DNA of 46,590 bases from Spirochaetota bacterium (GTDB lineage: Bacteria > Spirochaetota > UBA4802 > UB4802): NCBI GenBank assembly GCA_040756435.1, contig JBFLZD010000028.1, positions 1 through 46,590 on the forward strand, written 5' to 3'. Under the pieces are notes generated by a model. It worked only from the letters and a program-made list of their open reading frames with translations. It made no database searches and was not told where the DNA came from. Both the position numbers and the translations under genes were made by a program. Shown piece by piece: positions 26,001 through 34,561 of this stretch (the stretch's first letter is position 1; each line of letters begins with the position of its first letter).

Positions 26001-28716
26001 TTAAATCCTCAGTATTGAGCACGCCATCGCCAATGGTGGTAGATGATACAGCAGGCCCAGAGCCCACAACTGTTGTAAATGGATTGTCAAACGTATATCC
26101 TGTATCTTCAGAAATATTTTTATTGGTATCATAATCTAAAAATCCGTTATGATTACTATCTTCAGTATCAAGAATCCCATCACCGTCACTGTCTTCATTT
26201 ATGGAACCTATATCAAGGTACATATCAACAGTACCAGTACCACCTGTACTACGATACCATATCTCAACATATTCTAAGTTGGAAAGATCAGTGGGTTTTT
26301 GGGATAGTGTACGGGTAACAATAGATATACATTCCCCCGATGAAAAATCAAAGTTTAAGCCTAAAGAACGCTGGGATTGCTCGCTCTGGAGCGACGGTGC
26401 AATGTGGCCAGTAGCAACATTATAAGGGCCAGGCTTTTTGGAGTATGGCACATTAATAGGGGTAAAGTCTAAACCATACAGTGTTTCAGGATTATTACTA
26501 TCGCGATAAAATTTATAATAGATGCGGGCACGTTCATTCTGCGATATACTAGGGGGTAAAGAGCCCAATACCCAGTCTTTTTCTGACATTGATACTGTTA
26601 GCCCAGAATAAATTGATTCAAAATCATCTATCAGTCCTTTGCCAAAGGTATTGATGCTGTGATAGCTTTTTGCGTACTCTGCATAGCCTTTGAATAGTAC
26701 CGGTACGGTAATAAGGGATTGCGTAATTTTTGAGGCAAATGCTGATATATCATGAGGGCTCACTTCAACGGAACTATCGGCCTCAATAACCGTAGTTTGT
26801 GTTGGTTCATTGCCTAACAGAGGAACAGTGGATGCCATGCCCTGCGTGGTATACAGAATAGTCCCACCAACATTAATATTTTTATTCAAAGCATAATCAG
26901 CTCGCATGCCACCAACGAATTGCTGGGCCTGTCCTTCAAAGGGGAGGTATTGGTAGCTTATTTCAATATCGGTTTCAGGAGTGATTACAGGATTCCCTGG
27001 ATTGGTGAACTGGAAAAAACCCGATGTGGGGTCAACACTGTACAGGCTTTCGGCAATCTGAATGCCATTAATCTTAACCCGTATGGTGTCAGGGATGATA
27101 TTGACATGTTTTAGCTGAAATCCCCGTGACTGACTGTATCCTGCAATACCAATCTTATACTGGGATACGGTATATGCCTGAGTTTGTGATTCAGTGTAGA
27201 TAATTTTTTGTGATTGAGCGGACAAAAGCTGTTTAAATGGTTCACGAAGCTTAAACGTAATTGCGCCAGTGTTATAATCAATAATGAAATTTCCTAATTT
27301 TTGTATGTCGGTTCTGGACATAGGAAAAAGATTGTTAAAAAAAGATATTTTAACGTCATCAGCACGAATGTTTTGTAGCCCTGTATTATATATTCCGCGA
27401 ATTTCATATATGTCTATGTTTAAAACACCATCGTTGTTGGTATCTTCACTTGGGTCAAGAGTGCCATTAAAATTAGCATCCTCGTGAATTGATGGACCAC
27501 ATTTAATAAACACACATATTTTACCGGGAAATTGCGGATGATTGGTAATTGCAGAAGGGTCGGAAGTCTGTGTGGTCCCACCATTTCGAGTATAAACTGC
27601 AAATATTTTTGCCTGGGGTTTAAAAGCTTTTAACAGGGCGATAGTTCCTGTGGAAAAGTTTATGGTATACTCAGAGCCCTGCTGTAATTTTCTGAAATAT
27701 CCCAAAATGATAGAAGGATTATCCCATCTGTGAAGTTCCAGTAATCCACTTTTATCCTGTGTGATAGCATCATCTGCATACAGTTCAAAACCGGAGCTAT
27801 CGATACCAACAGAATAGGGTGTGTAGGTTGATGGATTGACTGGTGCAGATGTCCATGTAATGGTTGTATACATGTTTGATGGGGGAGTATCCACATTGTC
27901 ATAGCGTTTGAATGGTTCCAGCTGATAATATGTTGCCTTTGTATATTGGAATTCCTGCAATGTAATGCTTGCACTGGAAAAGTTACCCTTAAAATGTTCT
28001 ATCTCACTGACACCCTTTGCCACTGAACCAAACGCTTTGACCTGTAAATTGCCCTTTTTAATGGTAAAATCTATACCCATGCCCTTTGATGTGGTGTCAT
28101 CATACACTGCATATTTTGATTTATTCACTTTTATGGTTATATCACCGGCATTAATCTCACGTAAAACTTCATCGTCTTCTACAGCTTTGTATTGCATTAT
28201 ATAGGTGTTGGTGCGCTGCTGACTATCGTGGTCAATGTATAGGGTAAGACGCTTACCGGCTTTGCCTTCGATATGAAGCTGCATGGTTTGTTCAGGTGTA
28301 AAACCGGATTGGATTAATGCAGATGTTGGTTTGTCTTCATCAAATCGTTTGTACTTATTGCTGGTAAAAAATGACTTTCCATATCGTGCGTTGAGATTCA
28401 TTGAACCATATGACAGAATGTCATAGGGCTCTTCTTCTATGAGTGGTTCGGCTCCGGGGACAGTAAATTTATACTGGGGCTCTATGATGTATTTTGTCCA
28501 GTCTCCCTGATTATAATCAAATGGCGATTGTGCATGGGGTTCTATTTCTGGCTGTGTAGAGGACGGGGGGTGTATTTTTTCCTCTGAAATTTTGTATGTA
28601 GTGATATAATCATTAATGCGTTGGTGAAACGGACGAGATAATTGCTGGGAGATAACTATAGCAGTAGCTGATGACAGCAATAAACCAATAACAATGATAT
28701 TGGATAATGATTTCAT
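23086..28716 (-). CDS. Giant SprA-like outer-membrane protein
   Basis: This is a 1,876-residue exported protein. It has an N-terminal signal segment (KSLSNIIVIGLLLSSATA), a proline-rich linker, and then a region at about 75-215 that resembles the start of SprA/Sov. SprA is the giant barrel that forms the type IX secretion translocon in Bacteroidota; the resembling text is of the kind GKAGKRLTLYIDHDSQ, EVLREINAGDITI. Calcium-binding-like Asp/Asn/Gly repeats (D.N.DG..D) occur near residues 412-430 and 840-920. Two carbohydrate-binding-like segments (YVEIWYRSTGG; near 1090-1150) follow, then a long series of amphipathic strands ending in aromatic FQFSLLF, a beta-barrel C-terminal signal. SprA is usually over 2,000 residues, so this is somewhat short. 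No other type IX gene is in the window. Homology is inferred by pattern only. Confidence 0.7.
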   Translation of the reverse strand: MKSLSNIIVIGLLLSSATAIVISQQLSRPFHQRINDYITTYKISEEKIHPPSSTQPEIEPHAQSPFDYNQGDWTKYIIEPQYKFTVPGAEPLIEEEPYDILSYGSMNLNARYGKSFFTSNKYKRFDEDKPTSALIQSGFTPEQTMQLHIEGKAGKRLTLYIDHDSQQRTNTYIMQYKAVEDDEVLREINAGDITIKVNKSKYAVYDDTTSKGMGIDFTIKKGNLQVKAFGSVAKGVSEIEHFKGNFSSASITLQEFQYTKATYYQLEPFKRYDNVDTPPSNMYTTITWTSAPVNPSTYTPYSVGIDSSGFELYADDAITQDKSGLLELHRWDNPSIILGYFRKLQQGSEYTINFSTGTIALLKAFKPQAKIFAVYTRNGGTTQTSDPSAITNHPQFPGKICVFIKCGPSIHEDANFNGTLDPSEDTNNDGVLNIDIYEIRGIYNTGLQNIRADDVKISFFNNLFPMSRTDIQKLGNFIIDYNTGAITFKLREPFKQLLSAQSQKIIYTESQTQAYTVSQYKIGIAGYSQSRGFQLKHVNIIPDTIRVKINGIQIAESLYSVDPTSGFFQFTNPGNPVITPETDIEISYQYLPFEGQAQQFVGGMRADYALNKNINVGGTILYTTQGMASTVPLLGNEPTQTTVIEADSSVEVSPHDISAFASKITQSLITVPVLFKGYAEYAKSYHSINTFGKGLIDDFESIYSGLTVSMSEKDWVLGSLPPSISQNERARIYYKFYRDSNNPETLYGLDFTPINVPYSKKPGPYNVATGHIAPSLQSEQSQRSLGLNFDFSSGECISIVTRTLSQKPTDLSNLEYVEIWYRSTGGTGTVDMYLDIGSINEDSDGDGILDTEDSNHNGFLDYDTNKNISEDTGYTFDNPFTTVVGSGPAVSSTTIGDGVLNTEDLNDNGMLDTGEQNIRVPGLITPITVDCANTTWQRVRIYINKTNPALYTALPDAFEDILKKIYAIRLILQKKSAATGTILIDTIRFVTMHWQVDSIDGTSGTDIDKVKLTLIDSLNDSEYAQESFARSKSDIYTSLYGDKSKKELSQTMESALNVTYTSITSATIKRKFYKPMDLRFYRNVHCWINIRNYTSGDTLIFRLHSSDNDYLEYSYNPQFMQAWEDIVLSLQCNNTNAQFIKKEGNPDLKRIIAITVSVQNTTTSGQFWLDDIYASDPMTLEDTAHWYEGTIKITKPITRTQAGTPVFSDITLSYLKKQHGNNFYTIGQPYNDISEDYNQATVTCQVLPYWHTSLDFIQEESQTDSLNEQVTASRRGITSIKQIHFASTLSPPNTTIPQLNLLYNYENFTNKQAYYQDVNTFDNDTSKITHQATVGVQQSLHDVLGGDFSYRLLLDTSFKEDIFKENTQSVATGTNTQKKQRESCSMNFNYQLPHFFISPNIQLLTEEFITYSGTVTDINPALSQEISSGYHIPFIYGDSIRFIERLKKSSLSFGLKSYKLINPSITYEISYFENQFKDLQSYDTWMTLGFNRTRSTQGFLSSTIAVPINLQTLFPSIKSCSFNYTRASTLNEINVPYEGESINFYEEKYGVSRYLNLCAGPIYNIIHYPPWHFFKGRSNYAHGRDFVTHTVSSQPEVNGTPFSDYNNYFRLLDNASFSINWELSPFVLFLNSSIHSVSDRNGVNTASQQVVTYTLVSSLSCDLMKIFSSGFFRPNRPDLPYHSATALLEYQWNRYLRITSNILQDEYTPSIGATFKWDRSSIAAKFGISYRTQKWHEFIPIDDNERSAKDDIYFYNMMVQSPFTNIDKGYTFSTIYETDVPFIYDFFSTWYTLTALPIFRLEYLMTLNRYNYTYYTSPEPYDLYSISSSLTINVHKNVQGSCIARGILERYRNRETNDVNREIISYELGFQFSLLF

Positions 28717-28759
28717 GTGTTATAATTACAAGCATGTATAGAACAGGGAAATAAAAATA

Positions 28760-29752
28760 TTACCACATCTTGCTCATATATGGGTAAGGATTTATTGGCA
28801 CCCCGCCTAAACGTATTTCATAGTGACAGTGGCTCCCCGTTGCAGAACCGGTTTGGCCAACATAGGCAACAACCTGTCCTTTCTGTACATTCTGCCCCGG
28901 GAATACTATTACTTTGGAACAGTGCCCATAGATCGTTTCATAGCCGTATTTATGTTTAATTCTGACCATAAATCCATAACCACCACCCCAGGAAGAGGAT
29001 ATGACTACTCCCGGAGCAGTGGCACGTATTTCAGTACCCTGAGGTGCTGCGATATCAATGCCGGAATGAAAATCCCTTCCAAAACCAAATGGGGAACGGC
29101 GCCATCCAAAAAGGGAAGTGATGTGCCCGGGATTAGGAATTATTGACGGGGTGTCATAAATAACTTTATTACGTACATCAATAAAATTCTTTATTGTTTT
29201 TACAGTATTTGTTGTACAGATCAGATCCTTTTGCAATACTCGCAATGTTTTAACTTCAGAAGGCAAAATTGCCGAATATTGACGCATTGAGGGGTCTTCC
29301 ACTGAAATTATGGATGATTCCCAGATTGACTGAGTATTATTGTTATTGGTAGCCAATTCATATAGATCTTCAATATCAGGTTTTATGGAATCTAATTCTT
29401 TATCAAGCTCATTTGTCAGCTGCTCAAACCGTATAAGCTGTGATCGTATATCTTTGTAGTTTGATAGTAAACGTTCTTCTTCACGTTTTACTGCAGCATT
29501 TTTGATTATTGCGTAAGCTGAAGTAACGATAACTATCATCATTAAGGAACTGAAAAAAAGTATGGTGAAACGAGATATCTGAAAATTAAATATTTTCTGT
29601 TCATTGTGGGGAATGAACATTATGGTCATTTTTTCGTGGCCATGTTCAAGGAATTTATCCCACTTTTTAGACCATTGTTTCTTCTTCAGATAATATTTTT
29701 CTTTGAGCTGTCGCTCAATATCGCTCTTTAGTATTTTTAGCTTTACTTTCAT
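28760..29752 (-). CDS. Membrane-anchored M23 metallopeptidase (LytM-like)
   Basis: The protein is about 330 residues with one transmembrane helix near residues 50-75, preceded by a basic cytoplasmic segment containing MTIMFIPHNEQKIFNFQIS, a style familiar from spirochaete M23 proteins. A periplasmic coiled coil (about 80-125) leads to a C-terminal M23 domain. The zinc and catalytic residues are all present: HSGIDIA (His and Asp), YGHCS and SHCHYEIR. It should cut peptidoglycan cross-bridges or, with a partner, regulate an amidase. The start at 29752 follows AAGGAATC; another in-frame ATG 21 bases upstream (29773) lacks a better site. It precedes the SprA-like gene by 43 bases on the same strand. 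Confidence 0.9.
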   Translation of the reverse strand: MKVKLKILKSDIERQLKEKYYLKKKQWSKKWDKFLEHGHEKMTIMFIPHNEQKIFNFQISRFTILFFSSLMMIVIVTSAYAIIKNAAVKREEERLLSNYKDIRSQLIRFEQLTNELDKELDSIKPDIEDLYELATNNNNTQSIWESSIISVEDPSMRQYSAILPSEVKTLRVLQKDLICTTNTVKTIKNFIDVRNKVIYDTPSIIPNPGHITSLFGWRRSPFGFGRDFHSGIDIAAPQGTEIRATAPGVVISSSWGGGYGFMVRIKHKYGYETIYGHCSKVIVFPGQNVQKGQVVAYVGQTGSATGSHCHYEIRLGGVPINPYPYMSKMW

Positions 29753-29929
29753 GATTCCTTTAATAAACAGCACTTTTTATTAAGTGATTCAGGGCAATGG
29801 TTAAAAATATACAATAAATTGCAATAAAAAATAAAATATGCTATCATTGTATTATATCGTATGATAAGCCTGATTAATGCAAGTTTTTTTTATACACTGT
29901 ATAAAGGATAACAGGATTTAGGACAATAT

Positions 29930-30280
29930 ATGGGATGTAAACGGTGTGGAACATGCTGTAATGATATCAGGCTGGCTGAGTCGCCTGAAATGCTAAAGAA
30001 AGCATATGAATACTGGCTAAAGATGCCTTCAGTTGACCCTAAATTTTCTGAGATATATCTTATTTATCCCATGCTGACGTTTATCTATGAAAACAAGTCT
30101 GAGGATTTGCCCTACCATTATTCTTGCAAACATTTTACACGCGATAGCAATGGTCTGGGTGTCTGTAGCATTTACGAAATAAGGCCACGGATGTGCAGAG
30201 ATTTCCCATATTATGAAGGAGTTGAACTTGCTTATGAAGACAAAGTAAGCCCTTACGATGGATGTGGGTATAATGAATAA
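29930..30280 (+). CDS. YkgJ-type cysteine-cluster protein
   Basis: This 116-residue protein has the cysteine pattern of the YkgJ family, thought to bind zinc or an iron-sulfur cluster: CKRCGTCC near the N-terminus, a mid-protein Cys (YSCKHF), then GVCSIYEIRPRMCRDFP. The family has no firmly established reaction. It lies 82 bases upstream of the hydrogenase-antiporter operon on the same strand and may be read together with it, but a separate promoter is equally possible. Confidence 0.87.
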   Translation: MGCKRCGTCCNDIRLAESPEMLKKAYEYWLKMPSVDPKFSEIYLIYPMLTFIYENKSEDLPYHYSCKHFTRDSNGLGVCSIYEIRPRMCRDFPYYEGVELAYEDKVSPYDGCGYNE

Positions 30281-30362
30281 TAGTGAAATAATTGTAGAAA
30301 AATGCTTGTATTATTAACAAATTAATATAGGATTTGATACAGTAGTCTGGCAGAGATTTATA

Positions 30363-30908
30363 ATGACATCTGATGATAAAAAAAATAAGCTTCGTGCAAT
30401 CTTATTTTATACGATGATTGCAGCATATTCCTACCTTGTATTGACTATAGGTTCTGGCAATGATATTCTTTTCTGGTCGTATGAAGAGTTTATTTTTGGC
30501 ACTGTAATCAGTATTATACTGGCATCTGTAACCTACTGGCTTATACCAATAAAGATTACCGGTAAATTGTTAAATCCATTCTTTTATCTTGGGTTAATTC
30601 TATACTTTGCAGGGCCTTTTTTCGTAGCGCTGCTCATAGCTAATGTTGAAGTGATGTATCGGATTATCACCGGGAAAATTAAGCCTGCAATTGTAAAAGT
30701 TGACCCTGAAATTCAGGATGAAATGGGAGTATATTTACTGGCAAATTCGATTACCCTATCCCCTGGAACATTAACCTTAGGTTTTGATCCTGAAAAAAGA
30801 AAATTATTCATTCATTGTTTGTACTGGACTAAAAGCAAAGAATATTCAGCTGTGCCAAAGGATGTTGCAGGCTTTTTACACTTTTTTTTAAAAAAGCTTT
30901 TTAGGTAA
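30363..30908 (+). CDS. mbhA: Mrp-type antiporter subunit E-like protein (MbhA)
   Basis: This is a 181-residue MnhE/MrpE homologue and the first gene of a 14-subunit-type membrane-bound hydrogenase operon. It has three to four hydrophobic helices at the N-terminus (to about residue 100) and a cytoplasmic domain with the family's conserved ANSITLSPGTLTLG segment, near 125-140. In Mrp antiporters this small subunit packs beside the F and G subunits and is needed for Na+/H+ exchange. mbhB starts 6 bases after its stop. The Mbh letter names follow the archaeal Pyrococcus operon, which has the same order. Confidence 0.9.
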   Translation: MTSDDKKNKLRAILFYTMIAAYSYLVLTIGSGNDILFWSYEEFIFGTVISIILASVTYWLIPIKITGKLLNPFFYLGLILYFAGPFFVALLIANVEVMYRIITGKIKPAIVKVDPEIQDEMGVYLLANSITLSPGTLTLGFDPEKRKLFIHCLYWTKSKEYSAVPKDVAGFLHFFLKKLFR

Positions 30909-30914
30909 GCAAGT

Positions 30915-31190
30915 ATGCACATGTATGATTTCAATTCAATATTCCTGTTATCTGCGCTGTTATGCATAGTGTATGTATGTATCATTGTGATACGGATTGC
31001 ATTCAGCCATAATGTGCCCGAACGAATAGTGGCCCTGGATACCATTAACACATTAATAATTGTTATCATGATTGTACTGGGTGCAGCTCAGAAAAAAGCC
31101 TTATATATTGATATTGGAATTGTGTATGGGATTATCTCGTTTATTGGGACATTATATATTGCCCGCTACCTTATAGATGAGAGGAAATAA
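30915..31190 (+). CDS. mbhB: Mrp-type antiporter subunit F-like protein (MbhB)
   Basis: This 91-residue protein is almost entirely three transmembrane helices and matches MnhF/MrpF by size, composition and the short loop FSHNVPERIVALDTINT, where the conserved Asp of the family lies. It is a membrane subunit of the antiporter part of the complex. It ends directly before the GTG start of mbhC, which shows tight translational coupling. Confidence 0.88.
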   Translation: MHMYDFNSIFLLSALLCIVYVCIIVIRIAFSHNVPERIVALDTINTLIIVIMIVLGAAQKKALYIDIGIVYGIISFIGTLYIARYLIDERK

Positions 31191-31598
31191 GTGGATACTT
31201 TTATTGTGTCTTGCCTTGTTATTGGTTTGGTTGTCAATGGTATGAGTATTATTGGGCTCATGCGGTTTCCTGATATATATACCCGTTTGCATGCAGCCAC
31301 AAAAACAACCACGTTTGGCAGTATCTTTGTTGTTTTGGCGATAGTTATTAAAAATATAGTCTACTATGACCAGGCAAGTCTCACAATTGCCATTCATAGT
31401 ATTGTTGCATTACTGGTTATTATCTTTACCAATCCAATCAGTGCTCACGCAATAGCACGAGCATCATTGCTATCAGGCATTAAACCGTTTGGTGTTGTTA
31501 TAAATGAATTTGATTATAAATCGCAGATTAAGTCTGCAGATGAGCTGGAACTTGAAAAGGTAAGTGAAGGAATTCCTGATGAGGATGGTGTACTATGA
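31191..31598 (+). CDS. mbhC: Mrp-type antiporter subunit G-like protein (MbhC)
   Basis: This is a 135-residue MnhG/MrpG homologue with three transmembrane helices. The family signature IIGLMRFPDIYTRLHAATKTTTFG follows the first helix and FTNPISAHAIARA lies after the third. The start is GTG at 31191, with GAGGAA just upstream inside the end of mbhB. About 40 charged residues extend beyond the usual end of the family. Its stop overlaps the mbhD start (ATGATG). Confidence 0.9.
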   Translation: MDTFIVSCLVIGLVVNGMSIIGLMRFPDIYTRLHAATKTTTFGSIFVVLAIVIKNIVYYDQASLTIAIHSIVALLVIIFTNPISAHAIARASLLSGIKPFGVVINEFDYKSQIKSADELELEKVSEGIPDEDGVL

Positions 31599-31837
31599 TG
31601 TATTACTTTTTTCTGGTTATTTCAATTGCCCTGGTAATCACAGCACTGCTCTCTATCTATTTTAGAGATCTTCTGGCAGCAATCGTAAGCTATTCGGTTT
31701 TTTCATTGGTTTTGACAGTACTGTATTTTCTTTTAGATGCACCTGATGTTGCTATTGCAGAAGCTGGTATTGGAGCGGCACTCACTACCTGTATTTTTGT
31801 TATTGCCATCAGAATGACACGGAGAAGGGAAGAATGA
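31595..31837 (+). CDS. mbhD: MbhD-like subunit (DUF4040 type)
   Basis: This 80-residue membrane protein resembles MbhD and the matching segment near the C-terminal end of MrpA. It has two to three helices with the signature DLLAAIVSYSVFSLVLTVLYFLLDAPDVAIAEA, where the acidic residues of the last motif lie in a proposed ion path. It overlaps both its neighbours by four bases (ATGA type), so synthesis of these small subunits is tightly coupled. Confidence 0.88.
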   Translation: MMYYFFLVISIALVITALLSIYFRDLLAAIVSYSVFSLVLTVLYFLLDAPDVAIAEAGIGAALTTCIFVIAIRMTRRREE

Positions 31838-32667
31838 GGTTATTCAGCGTTGTAGCAATTGTTATACTATTTGGGTTTCTTTTTGTTGGAATATTACATC
31901 TACATCCTGTTGGAGAAGCTTTAGGCAATTCGGAAGTGTTACAGGGAAGGCCAGAACAGGGTATTGATATTAATGGTGTTAGCACCATGGATGATTACTT
32001 TTTGCGCAATGGTCAGATTGAAACAAAGTCAAATAACATTGTAGCAAGTGTGGTATTTGATTATCGTGGATTTGACACATTAGGGGAAGCTACCGTTTTG
32101 TTTATTGTTGTAAGCAGTATTTCAATGCTTTTCTTTACATTTTTGAAAAGTAAAAGTATTGTTTCAGCGGGTGTACCTCCTGCAGGTCAATTTCCAAAAA
32201 TTGAGTCAAGAGTCATTACATTTGGATCTTTTATCATGTATATCATGATATTAAGCTTTGGGGTTTATCTGGTGGTTCATGGTCATATCTCACCGGGAGG
32301 AGGTTTCCAGGGGGGCTCTGTTATGGCCTCGGCAACAGCACTTTTACTCATCAGCTTTTTAATCACCCGCCATATGCAACGGACTCGTAAAATTTTCTCT
32401 TTCTTTGAATCTTTGGGGTTAACCATTTTTATTGGATTGGGATTTGCGGGAATTACAATATCGTTTTTATATAATTTTCTTGTTCACACCAGTACTGGAT
32501 TTGGCAGGATGATTGCTTTTGGTCCAAATCAGGGTTATTTAATATCAGCGGGGATATTACCGTTGTTATCACTGGCTGTAGGTATTGAAGTATTTTTTGG
32601 GTTAAGCCTTATCGTTGTAACATTATTTCATGTATCAGGGGTAAAAGATACTAATTCATTACGGTAA
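31834..32667 (+). CDS. Fused MbhE-MbhF subunit (MrpB-like)
   Basis: This 277-residue protein appears to join two subunits that are separate in the archaeal operon. Residues 1 to about 115 look like MbhE: one N-terminal helix, an external loop and IVASVVFDYRGFDTLGEATVLF. Residues of about 125-270 look like MbhF/MnhB, with the family signature HGHISPGGGFQGGSVMASATAL and four helices. In Mrp, the corresponding pieces are the C-terminal tail of MrpA plus MrpB. The reading frame is uninterrupted through the junction (about residues 105-130). It starts by overlapping mbhD (ATGA). Confidence 0.85.
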   Translation: MRLFSVVAIVILFGFLFVGILHLHPVGEALGNSEVLQGRPEQGIDINGVSTMDDYFLRNGQIETKSNNIVASVVFDYRGFDTLGEATVLFIVVSSISMLFFTFLKSKSIVSAGVPPAGQFPKIESRVITFGSFIMYIMILSFGVYLVVHGHISPGGGFQGGSVMASATALLLISFLITRHMQRTRKIFSFFESLGLTIFIGLGFAGITISFLYNFLVHTSTGFGRMIAFGPNQGYLISAGILPLLSLAVGIEVFFGLSLIVVTLFHVSGVKDTNSLR

Positions 32668-32672
32668 TCATT

Positions 32673-33032
32673 ATGTCAGCAATTTTGCTTTATGTAACAT
32701 TTATTCTTTTATTGACCATAGGGATAATCGCACTGTTGTTTAAACGCAACCTTATTAAAATTGTACTGGCATTTAACATCCTGGATTCAGGTATAAACCT
32801 GTTTTTTATTTCTTTAGGATACCGTGAAAATGCCATGGCTCCAATATTCACACTGGCGCCGTTTGATTCTGTTATAACCATGGTATTGCCCACACCTCAG
32901 GCGCTTATATTAACTAACATAGTTATTGGATTTGCTACCACTGCGCTCATGTTGGGAGTTTCTGTGCTTACCTACAGAAATAATAATACTCTGGATACAC
33001 GAAAATTGCGTGGAGTGGAAGAGTATGATTAA
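32673..33032 (+). CDS. mbhG: Mrp antiporter subunit C / NuoK-like (MbhG)
   Basis: This 119-residue protein with three transmembrane helices matches MnhC/MrpC and NuoK. The family motif IVLAFNILDSGINLFFIS is in helix two, and the conserved loop PQALILTNIVIGFATTAL leads into helix three. It forms part of the ion path between the antiporter-like and MrpB-like parts. Its last eight bases overlap the start of mbhH. Confidence 0.9.
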   Translation: MSAILLYVTFILLLTIGIIALLFKRNLIKIVLAFNILDSGINLFFISLGYRENAMAPIFTLAPFDSVITMVLPTPQALILTNIVIGFATTALMLGVSVLTYRNNNTLDTRKLRGVEEYD

Positions 33033-34551
33033 ACATGTCCCTATCTTATTGGTAGCTATCCCGCTTCTTGCTGCTTTCATGATACCAATGATTGGCATGG
33101 TCAATCGTACTGCCCGTACTGTTGTTGGGGCGATAGCTCTGGTAATGATACTGGCTGCATCATATTATATTGCTGGTGATGTTTTAGTCCATGGCCGAAT
33201 TTTATATTATATGGTAGGTTCCTCCAATCCAGAAATAGTAACTGAACATGGATTGACATTCCCAATACGGATAGGATTAAAGATAGATTCATTTTCACTT
33301 TTTTTTATTATAATGACTACAACTCTTGTGTTTATTTTTTATCTGTTTTCCACTCAGTATATTGAAGAAAATGAAAGAAAAAATTATTTTACCGTATTAT
33401 TTATATCAATGGTAGCAGGGATGATGGGGCTACTTGTTGCAAATGACCTGTTTACCTTTTTTGTGTTTCTGGAAATCCTTTCAATTTCCTCAGCAGCCCT
33501 GGTGGCATTCCGGACAGAACGAAAACACCCGCCCTATGCCGGGTATAAATATATGTTTATTAGCGCTGTGGCAACCAGTTTCTTTTTATTAGGGATTGCC
33601 TTCCTGTATGCACAGTATGGATCGTTCAACATTGACTATCTCAAAGAAGCTGTACGGGGAACATTGCTTGATAAAATTGCTATTGTCCTGCTTATAATAC
33701 CGCTGGCAATGAAATCAGGTGTTGTTCCCATGCACATGTGGATACCGGATACCTATTCAGAAGCTCCAGCACCAATCAGCGCAATGGTAAAATTAGGAAG
33801 TTTAATTTGCCTGTATGGTTTATTCCGTATATCATTTTCATTTGGATTGAGCCATGCACATGTCAGCTATCCACTGGGCGTATTGTTTATTGTTTTTGGC
33901 ATACTGTCAATGTTTATAGGTGTGACTCAGGCTCTGGTACAGAAGGATGTAAAACGCCTGATGGCCTTCCATGCGGTCTCTCAGGTGGGGTACATGCTTT
34001 TAGGTATGGGTGTTGGATTAACAGTAGTGAGAGCAGGTGACGCTTCCTTTGCTCTTTTTGGAAAAGTTGCAATGATTGGTGGATTACTCCATGTTGTTAA
34101 CAACGCATTGTATAAGGGATTGCTGTTTTTAACATCAGGTGTTTTGGTAAGGCATTTCAAAACGCGTAATCTGGATGCTATGCATGGATTGGCGCATTAT
34201 GACGTATTTACAACAGTGGTATTTATGATAGCAGCCCTGGCTATATCAGGGATTCCGCCATTTAATGGTTTTGTGTCAAAAATTATTATCTATGAATCGG
34301 TATTCCAGTATAATCCGGTATTGACGCTCATTGCAATATTTGTTTCAATTTTAACACTGGCTTCATTTATGAAAGTATTTTATAGTGCATTCTTAGGTAT
34401 GCCTGCAAACAAAAGGCCAATGGAACAGCCGGTACTGATCAAGTGCAGTATGCTTGTCCTGGCTGTTTTTATAGTAGTTATAGGTATATATCCACAGGGA
34501 ATACTGAAAGTATTAATTGAACCAGCAGTAAATGCATTGGTTAATTTTTAA
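33025..34551 (+). CDS. mbhH: Mrp antiporter subunit D / NuoL-M-N-like (MbhH)
   Basis: This 508-residue protein with about 14 helices is the main antiporter-like subunit, related to MrpD and NuoL/M/N. It would move H+ or Na+ when the hydrogenase turns over. The key charged residues of the family are visible: Glu in FFVFLEILS (helix 5), Lys in LAMKSGVVPMHMW (helix 7), Lys in the AMVKLGSL helix 8, and Lys in NNALYKGLLFL (helix 12), plus the conserved QKDVKRLMAFHAVSQVGYM. The ATG at 33025 follows GTGGAAGAG and overlaps the mbhG stop; a longer in-frame extension to 32926 would run inside mbhG and is rejected. Confidence 0.93.
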   Translation: MIKHVPILLVAIPLLAAFMIPMIGMVNRTARTVVGAIALVMILAASYYIAGDVLVHGRILYYMVGSSNPEIVTEHGLTFPIRIGLKIDSFSLFFIIMTTTLVFIFYLFSTQYIEENERKNYFTVLFISMVAGMMGLLVANDLFTFFVFLEILSISSAALVAFRTERKHPPYAGYKYMFISAVATSFFLLGIAFLYAQYGSFNIDYLKEAVRGTLLDKIAIVLLIIPLAMKSGVVPMHMWIPDTYSEAPAPISAMVKLGSLICLYGLFRISFSFGLSHAHVSYPLGVLFIVFGILSMFIGVTQALVQKDVKRLMAFHAVSQVGYMLLGMGVGLTVVRAGDASFALFGKVAMIGGLLHVVNNALYKGLLFLTSGVLVRHFKTRNLDAMHGLAHYDVFTTVVFMIAALAISGIPPFNGFVSKIIIYESVFQYNPVLTLIAIFVSILTLASFMKVFYSAFLGMPANKRPMEQPVLIKCSMLVLAVFIVVIGIYPQGILKVLIEPAVNALVNF

Positions 34552-34561
34552 GGATACAGTG

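Noticed and set aside
32926-33024. Upstream extension of mbhH
   Set aside because: It would overlap mbhG by over 100 bases with a non-membrane, atypical N-terminus, and a good ribosome binding site supports 33025.
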